From contig NZ_OY769915.1 in NCBI RefSeq assembly GCF_963669205.1, positions 5,908,501-5,972,500 of the forward strand: a stretch of DNA of 64,000 bases, read 5' to 3'. Shown here piece by piece: positions 41,843-50,794 of this stretch. The DNA is from an uncultured Roseibium sp. GTDB lineage: Bacteria; Pseudomonadota; Alphaproteobacteria; Rhizobiales; Stappiaceae. The number at the start of each line of letters is the position of its first letter. The first letter of the stretch is position 1. The notes beneath the pieces were generated by a model. That model had not been told where the DNA came from. It searched no databases and saw only the letters and a program-made list of their open reading frames with translations. A program made the translations under genes and the position numbers.

Positions 41843-43173
41843 GCGATACCTCAACAGCACCCCGGTCGGGCGGTCCGCGCATAGAGGTCCTGGTGATTGC
41901 GGCCGTCCTCGTCGTCGCGGCGCTGGCGTTCTGGTATGTCATGTCGCAGCGCCAGCAGACCTTGCGCAGCTCGCCTTCAGGTCTGGACGGCCTTCAGGTC
42001 TGGCTGACCTCCAATGACGTCACCTCCTACAATTTTTCAGGTGGCTGGCCGATCGACCAGACAACGGTCGATCTCCTGATCCTGCCCGTCTATGACACCG
42101 CGCTGGACGCCGCACGCACACCTCCTGCGTCCAAGGAGGAATATCTGCTTCAGTCGGACGAATATGACTTCGCGACCGAGGCGATCCTCACCAAGGCGCA
42201 AACGGTTCCAACGCTTGTCGTTCTGCCGAAGTGGCGCAGCGGCATGCGTCTCACGGGGATCGCGCACCCGGTGCTGCTGATCGAACCCGGCAAGATCAGG
42301 GACACGCTTGAGGAAATCACGGGCGGGGGTACAGCGGACCTTGTTTACGGACGAACGCCTTTTACCGAATTCAGCTATCGCACCACGGATGGTGCCACGC
42401 TCGGGGCCAGGCTCTATGCCGCGCAGATGTTCCGCAAGGAGGGCTGCGATCCGATCATAGGGACGTCCGATGCGATGATATTGGGCAGTTGCCCGCTGCC
42501 AGCCGACGCTTCGCTTGAGGAAGACGGCGCACGCGATCGCGTGCTTGTCCTCTCCGACCCGGATCTTTTGAACAACCACGGTCTTCGTCTTGGCGACAAC
42601 GCGCAAATCGCGGCGGACTTCCTGTCGTCACAGACCGGCGAGGGCAACATCGTGATCGACTATAGCCGGATATCCTGGTTGCGCGATCCGTTTCAGGAAC
42701 CGGTTCGCGAACGCACATGGGCCGACCTCAGCCGTTTCTTCGGTCCGCCGTTTCTCATTCTGTGGCTTGGCGCGGGTGCCCTGCTCGCGCTGTTCCTGTG
42801 GTCCGCCGCACTCCGGTACGGGCCGGTCCTGCGCGAGCGCGCCACAGCGGGCTCGGGCAAGGCGCTCGCCATCGAGGCGCGGGCCCGGCTGATGCGTCTT
42901 TCCGGACAGGACGGGGCGCTCGTTCACGAATATGCGGCCGCCCGGATCTCGGCGGTGGCGGCTTCGCTCTTCGGACCTTCACATGCCCGCCACTATGCGA
43001 GTGAGGATGAATTCCTGAAATTCGCGGACCGCCGGCATCCGGAGGACGCAGCCCGGCTCCGGTCGGTTCTTGCCGAGATCAGACGACTGCCCGCGCGCAT
43101 ACACGCCGCCGACGCAATTCACCTCATAGACGAGTTCGAACAGGTTTTGGAGCAAATCACCCATGACGCTTGA
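41839..43173 (+). CDS. DUF4350-domain membrane protein
   Basis: A 444-residue protein with N-terminal helix VLVIAAVLVVAALAFWYVMSQ and a second helix FFGPPFLILWLGAGALLALFLWSAAL near residue 300. The middle region resembles DUF4350, which has a glutamine-amidotransferase-like or ABC-auxiliary-like fold (SGLDGLQVWLTSNDVTSYNFSGG, DLLILPVYD, IVIDYSRISWLRDPFQEPVRERTWADLSRFF). Function unknown. It is found with MoxR and DUF58 genes in many bacteria. It overlaps moxR by 11 bases. Confidence 0.78.
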   Translation: MSDTSTAPRSGGPRIEVLVIAAVLVVAALAFWYVMSQRQQTLRSSPSGLDGLQVWLTSNDVTSYNFSGGWPIDQTTVDLLILPVYDTALDAARTPPASKEEYLLQSDEYDFATEAILTKAQTVPTLVVLPKWRSGMRLTGIAHPVLLIEPGKIRDTLEEITGGGTADLVYGRTPFTEFSYRTTDGATLGARLYAAQMFRKEGCDPIIGTSDAMILGSCPLPADASLEEDGARDRVLVLSDPDLLNNHGLRLGDNAQIAADFLSSQTGEGNIVIDYSRISWLRDPFQEPVRERTWADLSRFFGPPFLILWLGAGALLALFLWSAALRYGPVLRERATAGSGKALAIEARARLMRLSGQDGALVHEYAAARISAVAASLFGPSHARHYASEDEFLKFADRRHPEDAARLRSVLAEIRRLPARIHAADAIHLIDEFEQVLEQITHDA

Positions 43174-44119
43174 GGTCCTACGCCAACGCACGGATGCCCT
43201 GAGAGCCGAGATCGGAAAAGCCGTCCTCGGCCAGGACGAAATCATCGACCTCCTGCTGGTCGCCCTGTTTGCACGGGGTCATGTCCTGCTTGAAGGACCT
43301 CCGGGAACGGCAAAAACACTTCTGGCGCGCAGCTTTTCCGCCGCGCTCGACCTCGATTTCGGCCGCATCCAGTTCACCCCGGATCTCATGCCGGGTGATG
43401 TTCTCGGCACCTCGATCTTCGATTTCAGGACGAATGAATTCAACCTGACCAAGGGACCCGTTTTTTCCCAGGTGCTGCTTGCCGACGAAATCAACCGCGC
43501 GCCGCCCAAGACCCAGGCCGCCCTGCTGCAGGCCATGAACGAGCGCACGGTCTCGATCGACGGCACCGACCATTCCCTCGGCAGCGAATTCATCGTGGTC
43601 GCGACACAGAATCCGATCGAACAGCAGGGCACCTACCCTCTGCCCGAGGCCCAGCTGGACAGGTTCCTGTTCAAGCTCATGATCGATTTCCCGCCCGAGG
43701 CAACGGAAATGGCAATCCTGCGCCAGCATGCGGCACAGCCGCTGGAATCGGGACTGGAAACGGCGGCGCTGTCGAAGGTTCTGGACGCGGCCGCGCTCGC
43801 GGAAACCCGCAAGCTGGTTGACGGCATCATTCTGAAAGACGACATTCTCGCCTACATTCTGCGCCTGGTCAGGGCGACACGCCAGAATTCCGAAATCGCC
43901 TTTGGCGCCTCGACCCGCGCTGCCGACGCACTGGTCAGCGCGACGCGGGCGACCGCGGCGCTCAACGGTCGCGATTTTGCCATCCCCGACGACGTCAAAC
44001 GCCTGTTCGTGCCGTCGCTTCGCCACAGGATCGTTCTTGGTCCCGCCGCCGAAATCGAAGGGCGCAGCGCCGATCAGGTTCTTGACAACATTCTCAACCA
44101 GATAGAGGCACCGCGCTGA
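43163..44119 (+). CDS. MoxR-family AAA+ ATPase
   Basis: A 318-residue ATPase. Walker A GPPGTAKT, Walker B LLADEINR, sensor 1 EFIVVATQNPIEQQGTYPLPEAQLDRF and a C-terminal lid with the sensor-2 Arg in FGASTRAADALVSATRA. MoxR proteins act as chaperones that assemble or activate von Willebrand factor-domain complexes. The DUF58 partner follows immediately, as in canonical clusters. The stop overlaps a probable CTG or nearby start of the DUF58 gene. Confidence 0.95.
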   Translation: MTLEVLRQRTDALRAEIGKAVLGQDEIIDLLLVALFARGHVLLEGPPGTAKTLLARSFSAALDLDFGRIQFTPDLMPGDVLGTSIFDFRTNEFNLTKGPVFSQVLLADEINRAPPKTQAALLQAMNERTVSIDGTDHSLGSEFIVVATQNPIEQQGTYPLPEAQLDRFLFKLMIDFPPEATEMAILRQHAAQPLESGLETAALSKVLDAAALAETRKLVDGIILKDDILAYILRLVRATRQNSEIAFGASTRAADALVSATRATAALNGRDFAIPDDVKRLFVPSLRHRIVLGPAAEIEGRSADQVLDNILNQIEAPR

Positions 44120-45414
44120 TCCGTCCGTCAAAAAGATTGCTCGCACTTGCCGGCGTGACGCTTCTGGTCTCCTTGATCATGATCGTCGCGAGCACGGCGC
44201 TGCGCGATCTTGCCCTTCTTCCCTGGTTGCTTCTCGGGCTGCTGGTCGCCTTCGACATGGCGTCATCACTGCAGCGTCCGAAAAACCTGACCTTCGAGGC
44301 ACCCCCGGAAATCTTCGTCGGTGAGACAGTCCGCCTCCGGCTTGCACTTGACCGGCCCCCCCGGAACCTGAGCGCAAAACTGGAATGGCCGGAAGGCCTG
44401 GGCGGTGAGCACGAAATCGCCTTTCTGCCCGGTGCAGACGGCACCGGCCACGCGGACATCAAGGTTCGTGCGGTGCGGCGGGGTATCTGGCAGCTGGAAT
44501 ATCTCTGGCTGTTCTGGGTGTCGAAGCTGGGGCTGCTCGAGTTCGTCCCGAAGCTCGATCTGGGAGCAGAACTTCGGGTCGTGCCCAACATCCGGCAGGT
44601 GCAATCCGGAGAAATCACGACGACGGTCATGTCGACCCTTTACGGCGTCAAGGAAAACCGCGCCCTCGGCGAGGGGTCCGAATTCCACCAGCTGCGCGAT
44701 TTCGTGCCCGGCATGGACATCAAATCGATCGACTGGAAACGCTCGGCCAAGCGCCGCTCGCTGGTCGCCAAGGAATTGCGCGCGGAACGGAACCACCACG
44801 TGATCATCGCGCTCGACAACGGCTATCTCATGCGTGAGGAAATCGCCGGCCTGCCGAAGATCGACCACGCTGTCACGGCGGGTCTCGCAACGGCCTGGGC
44901 CGCCGCAGTCGGCGGCGATCTCGTCGGATATTATTCCTACGATGTCCGCCCGCGGACCTTCGCCGCCCCGGCTCCCGGGCGCAGTGCCTTTGCCCGGTTG
45001 CGCAACTGGACCGCGGAACTTTCCTATGTCAGCCGCGAGACCAACCACACGCTCGCGCTCACCGAACTGAACGCGCGCACACCCAAACGCAGCCTGATCA
45101 TTGTCTTCACCGACTTCATCGACACGACTTCTGCAGAACTCCTGATCGAGAATATCGGCATCCTTGCAAAGCGCCATCTCCTGATCTTTGTCGCCATTCG
45201 CGATCCCGACATGGAAACCCTGGTTGAAACCGCACCGGACAGCCTCGATGGCGCGGCGACCCTCGTTGCGGCTAATCAGTCCATGAACGAGCGCAGGCTC
45301 GTGCTGGAAAGGCTCGCCCGCATGGGAGTGACGATCGTTGACGCCAAGCCGAACGCGGTCACGGCCCGCCTGATTTCGACCTACCTGGAAATCAAGGCGC
45401 GGGAGATGATTTGA
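44116..45414 (+). CDS. DUF58-domain (vWA-like) protein
   Basis: About 432 residues. Two N-terminal helices (RLLALAGVTLLVSLIMIVASTALRDLALLPWLLLGLLVAF) precede the DUF58 core: EFHQLRDFVPGMDIKSIDWKRSAKRRSLVAKELRAERNHHVIIALDNG (the vWA-like metal motif D-x-G-x). It is the MoxR partner. The start is uncertain: a CTG at 44116 overlaps the moxR stop and gives a natural N-terminus (IRPSKRLLAL); the nearest standard start is TTG at 44137. Its stop overlaps the SpoIIM-like start. Confidence 0.88.
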   Translation: MIRPSKRLLALAGVTLLVSLIMIVASTALRDLALLPWLLLGLLVAFDMASSLQRPKNLTFEAPPEIFVGETVRLRLALDRPPRNLSAKLEWPEGLGGEHEIAFLPGADGTGHADIKVRAVRRGIWQLEYLWLFWVSKLGLLEFVPKLDLGAELRVVPNIRQVQSGEITTTVMSTLYGVKENRALGEGSEFHQLRDFVPGMDIKSIDWKRSAKRRSLVAKELRAERNHHVIIALDNGYLMREEIAGLPKIDHAVTAGLATAWAAAVGGDLVGYYSYDVRPRTFAAPAPGRSAFARLRNWTAELSYVSRETNHTLALTELNARTPKRSLIIVFTDFIDTTSAELLIENIGILAKRHLLIFVAIRDPDMETLVETAPDSLDGAATLVAANQSMNERRLVLERLARMGVTIVDAKPNAVTARLISTYLEIKAREMI

Positions 45415-46412
45415 TGCAGGATCAGGATCTCATGCGCTCGGCGCGCTTTCGCAAGGAACGGGAGGCTGACTGGCAGCGGCTTGAAAAGCTTGTCCTGTCC
45501 GCGGAAAGCCGCGGCGTGCAGCACATGGATTTCGCAGAGGCCCGGGATCTGGCGTCCCTCTACCGGCAGGCGACGACATCGCTCGCAATTGCACGCGAAA
45601 TCTCGCTCGACAGGGCATTGCTCGGCTACCTGGAAGCTTTGACCGCCCGCGCCTATCTGTGCGTCTATGCGCCACAGGAACGACTTGGCGGCCTCTTTCG
45701 GAAGTTCTTCACCTACAGCGCGCCCCGGGCCATGCGCCGCTCCTGGCCTTTCATCCTGCTCGGGTTTCTGTGCATGGGGCTGGGTGCCCTTTCCGGATAC
45801 CTTCTCTATTTCGAAAGCCCGGACTGGTACTACGTCTTCATGCCGGCGGAACTGGCCGGTGGGCGCGGACCCGACGCCACCTACGAAGCCCTGCGGTCCG
45901 TCATCTACGACGAGAGCCCGGACGCTTCCGGACTGGGTGCATTCGCCACCTATCTGTTCTCGCACAATACCCGCATCGCGATCTTCGTCTTCGGACTTGG
46001 CGTGTTCGCCTGCGCGCCCGCGATCGTTCTCACTTTCTACAACGGCCTGATGCTCGGGGCCTTTTATGCGCTGCATGTCGACCGGGGCCTTGGCCCGGAC
46101 ATCGCCGGCTGGCTGTCGATCCACGGGGTCACGGAGCTCTCGGCAATCTGTATCGCCTGTGCCGGCGGGCTGAAGCTTGGCACAGCGCTGATGTTTCCCG
46201 GTGACGTCTCGCGCATCACGTCGCTGCGGCTTGCCGGCCGGGATGCCCTGAAACTGGCGCTTGTCGCCGCGCTGATGCTTCTGGTCGCGGCATTTCTGGA
46301 AGGTTTCGGCAGGCAGCTCGTCCAGGACATCTACATGCGCTTCATCATCGGCTGGGGCATCGGTGCGCTGTGGCTGAGCTGGTTTGTGTTCGCGGGGCGG
46401 GAACACAAATGA
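45414..46412 (+). CDS. Stage II sporulation protein M (SpoIIM)-like membrane protein
   Basis: A 332-residue membrane protein. The cytoplasmic N-terminus (RFRKEREADWQRLEKLVLSAE) is followed by helices SWPFILLGFLCMGLGALSGYLLYF, IAIFVFGLGVFACAPAIVLTFYNGLMLGAFYAL, SIHGVTELSAICIACAGGLKLGTALM and ALVAALMLLVAAFLEGF. This matches SpoIIM-family (DUF95) proteins, which in non-sporulating bacteria accompany MoxR-DUF58 operons. The ATG shares one base with the DUF58 stop. Confidence 0.88.
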   Translation: MQDQDLMRSARFRKEREADWQRLEKLVLSAESRGVQHMDFAEARDLASLYRQATTSLAIAREISLDRALLGYLEALTARAYLCVYAPQERLGGLFRKFFTYSAPRAMRRSWPFILLGFLCMGLGALSGYLLYFESPDWYYVFMPAELAGGRGPDATYEALRSVIYDESPDASGLGAFATYLFSHNTRIAIFVFGLGVFACAPAIVLTFYNGLMLGAFYALHVDRGLGPDIAGWLSIHGVTELSAICIACAGGLKLGTALMFPGDVSRITSLRLAGRDALKLALVAALMLLVAAFLEGFGRQLVQDIYMRFIIGWGIGALWLSWFVFAGREHK

Positions 46413-47332
46413 TCCCACGGCTGCGCAAAAAACGGAAAACGGAACGCCCCTCGCCTGATCAGCTCATGCCGCCTGAGGGTGTGCCACTGACAATGCAGGT
46501 TGCCGGGGTCGGCGTCCGGCTCGGCGCACAGATCATCGATATCGCCATCACCGCCGCCGCCCTGGTTTGCATCATGATCCTGCTTGCAATGGTGAACATC
46601 ACCGGCCCGCAGACACTTGTCGCGATCGGCGCGCTCTTGTTCTTCCTCATTCGCGTTCCCTACTACATCCTCGCCGAACTGGCCTGGAACGGTCAGACGC
46701 TCGGCAAGCGCATCATGAAGATCAAGGTCGTCTCTCATGACGGCGGTCCCCTGACGACCCACGCGCTGGTCCTTCGCAACATGATGAAGGAAGCCGAGGT
46801 GTTTCTTCCCGGGACGCTCGTTCTGATGCTGGATGCGTCCTCCCCCCTGGCGTCGCTCCTTGCCTTCGGGTGGATCGCGGTGTGCCTGTTCATACCGATC
46901 TTCGATCGCTATCGCCGCCGGCTGGGCGACATGATGGCCGGCACGCATGTCATCCACTTGCCGGTCCCCGTCCTCCTGAAGGACCTTGCACGGGAACCCC
47001 GCGCGCTGACCCAGGACCGCAAGGGGTTCGTGTTCCTTTCCCACCAGCTTGACCACTACGGCGCTTTCGAGCTGCAGACACTGGAAGGGCTTCTGCGCGC
47101 ACAGGAGACCCGCCCGGCCGGCAAAATCCTGGCGGAGCAGGACAAGACCATCGCAACGATCGTCGAGAAGATCCGCAAGAAGATCGGCTATGCCAGCCCC
47201 GTTCCGCCCGGGGACCGGATGAAGTTTCTGCAGGCCTTCTACAAGGCGCAGCGCGAACATCTGGAACAGCGCCAGCTCTTCGGAGACCGGCGCGAAAACA
47301 AGCACTATGCGAACAACGGCGAGGATGCGTGA
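46409..47332 (+). CDS. RDD-family membrane protein
   Basis: A 307-residue protein. It begins with a short basic tail, then RDD-domain helices starting VGVRLGAQIIDIAITAAALVCIMILLAMV (the R-x-x-A-x-x-I-D motif), VPYYILAELAWNGQTLGKRIMKIKVVSHDGGPLT, and GWIAVCLFIPIFDRYRRRLGDMMAGTHVI. A C-terminal cytoplasmic region of about 110 residues ends ENKHYANNGEDA. RDD proteins are thought to be transporters or channels (Na+/H+ in some). It overlaps the SpoIIM-like gene by 4 bases. Confidence 0.88.
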   Translation: MIPRLRKKRKTERPSPDQLMPPEGVPLTMQVAGVGVRLGAQIIDIAITAAALVCIMILLAMVNITGPQTLVAIGALLFFLIRVPYYILAELAWNGQTLGKRIMKIKVVSHDGGPLTTHALVLRNMMKEAEVFLPGTLVLMLDASSPLASLLAFGWIAVCLFIPIFDRYRRRLGDMMAGTHVIHLPVPVLLKDLAREPRALTQDRKGFVFLSHQLDHYGAFELQTLEGLLRAQETRPAGKILAEQDKTIATIVEKIRKKIGYASPVPPGDRMKFLQAFYKAQREHLEQRQLFGDRRENKHYANNGEDA

Positions 47333-47396
47333 GTGACCCGCTGACACATTCCGGGGATCCGGAGCCGATTTCAATCGCGCCATGGCTGGAGCACAA

Positions 47397-48164
47397 ATGA
47401 CGGACGTGCAGCTTCCGGAACCTCAGGTACCGCTAGGCGTCGGCACCCTTGTCGCAGAGAGCTTCTCTACTCTGGGCAGGCATTTTTTCCCGATTCTGCT
47501 GATCGGCTTCGTGCCCAGCCTTCTGGGTGTCGTTCTTTCGGGTTCGCTCGTTGGTTTCGATACGGTCCTGAGCCTTGAGGAAACAGAGACCGCATCCGGA
47601 GGCGCCAGTGCGTTGACCGGGCTGGTGGACCTGGTCGTCTATTCGATCACGACCGCCTTTCTGGTCCAGTTGGCCTATGACGCAAAACTGGAACGGCCAA
47701 TCAGGCTCGGCAAATACATAGCTCCCGCCCTGGCGTCGATCTTTCCGATCGCCATACTCGGCATCGTTGTCGGCCTGCTCATGGGGATAGCCGCACTCGC
47801 CCTCATCATCCCGGGTCTCTGGGTCTACGCCGTGTTTTCCGTGATGGAGCCGGCCGTCGTCATCGAGCGGCTTGGCTTCAAGGGACTGGGCCGCAGCGCG
47901 AAACTGACCAAAGGCTACCGCTGGCCGATTCTCGGAGCGCTGGCAATCACCTGGGCCTGTGCCATGGCGATCATCGTCCTGGCGCTGTTTGTGACCGATC
48001 TCGCAATGAGCAGCGGTATCCTGGCTCTGTCGATTCTCCTTTACGCCGCCCTCACCGCGATCGGTACGGGCCTTGTCAGTATCCTGACCGCTCTGATTTA
48101 CGCCCGGCTCCGCGAAATCAAGGAGGGCGTGAGTGTCGACCAGATCGTGTCGATCTTCGACTGA
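47397..48164 (+). CDS. Tandem paralogous membrane protein 1
   Basis: A 255-residue membrane protein. The cytoplasmic start PLGVGTLVAESFSTLGRHFFPILLIGF leads to helices FVPSLLGVVLSGSLVGF, LVDLVVYSITTAFLVQLAYDAK, IAILGIVVGLLMGIAALALIIPGLWVYAVFSV and further ones. The motif VIERLGFKGLGRSAKLTKGYRW recurs in all three copies, and the C-terminus YARLREIKEGVSVDQIVSIFD is nearly invariant. The start at 47397 has GGAG 5 bases upstream. The family resembles DUF975/GPDP-membrane-domain-type proteins of unknown function. It lies 64 bases after the RDD gene. Confidence 0.8.
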   Translation: MTDVQLPEPQVPLGVGTLVAESFSTLGRHFFPILLIGFVPSLLGVVLSGSLVGFDTVLSLEETETASGGASALTGLVDLVVYSITTAFLVQLAYDAKLERPIRLGKYIAPALASIFPIAILGIVVGLLMGIAALALIIPGLWVYAVFSVMEPAVVIERLGFKGLGRSAKLTKGYRWPILGALAITWACAMAIIVLALFVTDLAMSSGILALSILLYAALTAIGTGLVSILTALIYARLREIKEGVSVDQIVSIFD

Positions 48165-48224
48165 AGCCTGCGAAATTGCCGGTGACGTTGTTGCATGGAC
48201 GAATTGGAAAGCGAGGAAGATGTG

Positions 48225-49004
48225 ATGGTGGATGTTTCGACGGTTCAGCCCCGGCAGCCGCTGGGGGTAACGACGTTGCTAGGAGACAGTTTCGCGATCT
48301 TCTTCGGCAACTTCTTCAAGGTGTACCTGCTGGCCTTCGGTCCGACACTGGTCGGTCTGATCCTGTCGGGTGCCCTCATCGGGTTCGGCACACTGGCGGG
48401 CACCTCCATTCCCGACTTCGACGGAACCGGCATTGCGATCGCCATATTTCTGGTGATCATTATCCAGTTCGTGGTCTATGCCGTAACAACGGCCTTGCTC
48501 GTTCAGCTTGCCTATGACGCGAAAATGAACAGGCAACCGCGCATGGCCAGATATCTCGGTCCGGCATTCTCGACCCTGCTGCCCCTGATCATCCTCAGCA
48601 TCATTTCGGGTATCCTGATGATGATCGGCTTGGCGTTGCTTGTCGTGCCCGGGCTGTGGATCCTGGCCCTGTTTTCCGTGCTTGCGCCCGCGATCGTCAT
48701 CGAAAGGGCCGGTTTTGGCGGTCTTGGCCGCAGCGCAGGGCTGACGAAGGAATACCGCTGGCAGATCGTCGGACTGATCGTGCTGTTCCTGCTCATCCTG
48801 ATCGGCATCAACATGGTGATCGGCGTCGCATCCGCCCTCGTGTCCATGCTGTTCGGAAACCTTGTCCTGGACCTGATCCTGGAAGCCCTGGTGTCCACAT
48901 TCGGCGCAGGCCTCTTCAGTATCCTGATCGCGCTGATCTACGCCCGGCTCCGCGAAATCAAGGAAGGGGTGAGCGTTGACCAGATCGCCTCCGTGTTTGA
49001 CTGA
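48225..49004 (+). CDS. Tandem paralogous membrane protein 2
   Basis: A 259-residue copy of the preceding gene: QPLGVTTLLGDSFAIFFGNFFKVYLLAFGPTLVG, VVYAVTTALLVQLAYDAKMNRQPRMARYLGP, VPGLWILALFSVLAPAIVIERAGFGGLGRSAGLTKEYRW, and ending YARLREIKEGVSVDQIASVFD. The start at 48225 follows GAGGAAG; an upstream in-frame start at 48195 is less likely. The DNA of the last 70 bases is almost the same as in copies 1 and 3, suggesting gene conversion. Confidence 0.8.
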   Translation: MVDVSTVQPRQPLGVTTLLGDSFAIFFGNFFKVYLLAFGPTLVGLILSGALIGFGTLAGTSIPDFDGTGIAIAIFLVIIIQFVVYAVTTALLVQLAYDAKMNRQPRMARYLGPAFSTLLPLIILSIISGILMMIGLALLVVPGLWILALFSVLAPAIVIERAGFGGLGRSAGLTKEYRWQIVGLIVLFLLILIGINMVIGVASALVSMLFGNLVLDLILEALVSTFGAGLFSILIALIYARLREIKEGVSVDQIASVFD

Positions 49005-49164
49005 CGGTTCGGACCGGTCCGTGTCCGCCGCACCGCTTGTGGACAGGTTCCGTTGCTTTTATTGTCAGGCTCCCGGGACGAGGCGCCCGTGCCTCGAGTG
49101 CAGGCACATCGCCTGGGATTTTTTTGGATTAAGTGATTGTATTTGACGAAAACGGAGAAATTGC

Positions 49165-49947
49165 ATGACGGACACAGGTTACAGCCAACCCAGGGCACCG
49201 CTCGGTGTCGGCTCGATTGTCGGCGAGAGTTTCTCGATTCTGTTCGGCCACTTCATCAAGATCATCATCATCGGTTTCGTACCCACGCTGATCGGCTTCC
49301 TTATCTCGGGAGCCCTGACCGGTTTTAACGTTGCCCTTGGTCTGGAAGTTCAGGAATTCTCGGGCCCGGGCAGCGTGGTTGCGAGCATTCTGTCGCTGCT
49401 GATCAACATGGTGGTCTATTCCATCACGACGGCGCTTCTCGTTCAGCTTGCCTATGACGCAAAACTGTCCCGCCCCATCCAGCTCGGCCGCTACATCGGA
49501 CCCGCCATCAGCGTCATCGTCCCTCTTGCGGTCATCACGATCGTCGTGTCGATCCTGGTATCCATCGGCCTGGTCCTGTTCATCGTGCCCGGTTTGTGGG
49601 TCTATGCGGTGTTTGCCGTGATCGCTCCCGTCATCGTCATCGAACGTGCCGGTTTCGGCGCGATGGGACGCAGCCGTTTTCTCACCAAGGAGTATCGCTG
49701 GCCGATCGTCGGTGCACTGATACTCGGGATCATCCTGTCCGTGATCATCAGCTTTCTCGCCGTGTTTGTGGTCGGCCTGATCGCCAGCATCGGATCAATC
49801 GGACTGGTCATCGGTATCTTGCTGTTTGCCGGCATGTCCACGCTCGGCGCCGGCTACGTCAGTATCCTCATCGCGCTGATCTACGCCCGGCTGCGGGAGA
49901 TCAAGGAAGGCGTGAACGTCGACCAGATCGCGTCCGTCTTCGATTGA
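49165..49947 (+). CDS. Tandem paralogous membrane protein 3
   Basis: A 260-residue third copy: RAPLGVGSIVGESFSILFGHFIKIIIIGFVPTLIGFLISGALTGF, MVVYSITTALLVQLAYDAKLSRPIQLGRYIGP, VPGLWVYAVFAVIAPVIVIERAGFGAMGRSRFLTKEYRW, ending YARLREIKEGVNVDQIASVFD. GGAG lies upstream of the ATG. A 160-base gap separates it from copy 2. Last gene of the cluster before the ccm operon. Confidence 0.8.
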   Translation: MTDTGYSQPRAPLGVGSIVGESFSILFGHFIKIIIIGFVPTLIGFLISGALTGFNVALGLEVQEFSGPGSVVASILSLLINMVVYSITTALLVQLAYDAKLSRPIQLGRYIGPAISVIVPLAVITIVVSILVSIGLVLFIVPGLWVYAVFAVIAPVIVIERAGFGAMGRSRFLTKEYRWPIVGALILGIILSVIISFLAVFVVGLIASIGSIGLVIGILLFAGMSTLGAGYVSILIALIYARLREIKEGVNVDQIASVFD

Positions 49948-50116
49948 CCAGAGAAGGAGGCGCCGTGCCGATGCGCGGCGTTTCTCCTGAAACCGGCGGG
50001 CAAATCCCCGGACTTTCGTGCCCGCTGCAGAACCCGGGCAGTTGACACAAGACAAGTCATCGAAATGTCTTGCGTGATACCGGTGCGCGGAACTAACAAG
50101 ACGAACGTGCCCTTTC

Positions 50117-50794
50117 ATGCGGAGCAGTCTTCTGAAGCTTGTTGCCGAAAACCTGACGATCGACCGCGGTGGACGCCGGGTGTTTCAGGATCTGTCCTTT
50201 ACCGTTGAACAAGGCGAATCCCTCGTCGTGACCGGTGCCAACGGCATCGGCAAATCGTCCCTGCTCAGAACTCTGGCCGGCCTGGTGCCGCTTGCCTCCG
50301 GCGCATTGCGGCTGGACGGCGGGCTGCCTGATCTGCTGCCGCAGGAGCAGGCGCACTATTTCGGCCACCAGGATGCCGTCAAACCGGCGCTCTCCGTTTT
50401 GGAGAACCTCCACTTCTGGCGGAGTTTCACCGCGCCCTGTGAACCGGGCCCCTTCAGCGGCGGCAGTTGCACGCCCATCGAGGCGCTGGAAACCCTCGGA
50501 ATCGGCCACACCGCCCAGCTCCCCGCAGCCTATCTTTCCGCCGGGCAGAAGCGGCGCCTGTCCCTGTCGCGTCTTCTGATCACACCGCGACCGGTCTGGC
50601 TCATGGACGAGCCGACATCCGCGCTCGACAAGGCGTCCGAACAGCAGCTTCTCGGCCTGATGAACGCGCATCTGGAAAACGGCGGCCTCATCGTCACCGC
50701 GACGCATACCGATCTCGCGCTCGACCGGATCCGCACACTGCACCTGAAGGCAAGCGATCCGGCCGCGCTGCCGATGGAGGATGCCCTGTCATGA
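50117..50794 (+). CDS. ccmA: Haem ABC exporter ATP-binding protein CcmA
   Basis: A 225-residue ATPase of the CcmABCD complex that releases haem-charged CcmE for cytochrome c maturation. Walker A GANGIGKSS, Q-loop segment AHYFGHQDAVKPALSVLENLHFW typical of CcmA, signature LSAGQKRRLSLSRL, Walker B VWLMDEPTSALD. The ATG of ccmB overlaps its stop (ATGA). First gene of ccmABCDG. Confidence 0.95.
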   Translation: MRSSLLKLVAENLTIDRGGRRVFQDLSFTVEQGESLVVTGANGIGKSSLLRTLAGLVPLASGALRLDGGLPDLLPQEQAHYFGHQDAVKPALSVLENLHFWRSFTAPCEPGPFSGGSCTPIEALETLGIGHTAQLPAAYLSAGQKRRLSLSRLLITPRPVWLMDEPTSALDKASEQQLLGLMNAHLENGGLIVTATHTDLALDRIRTLHLKASDPAALPMEDALS

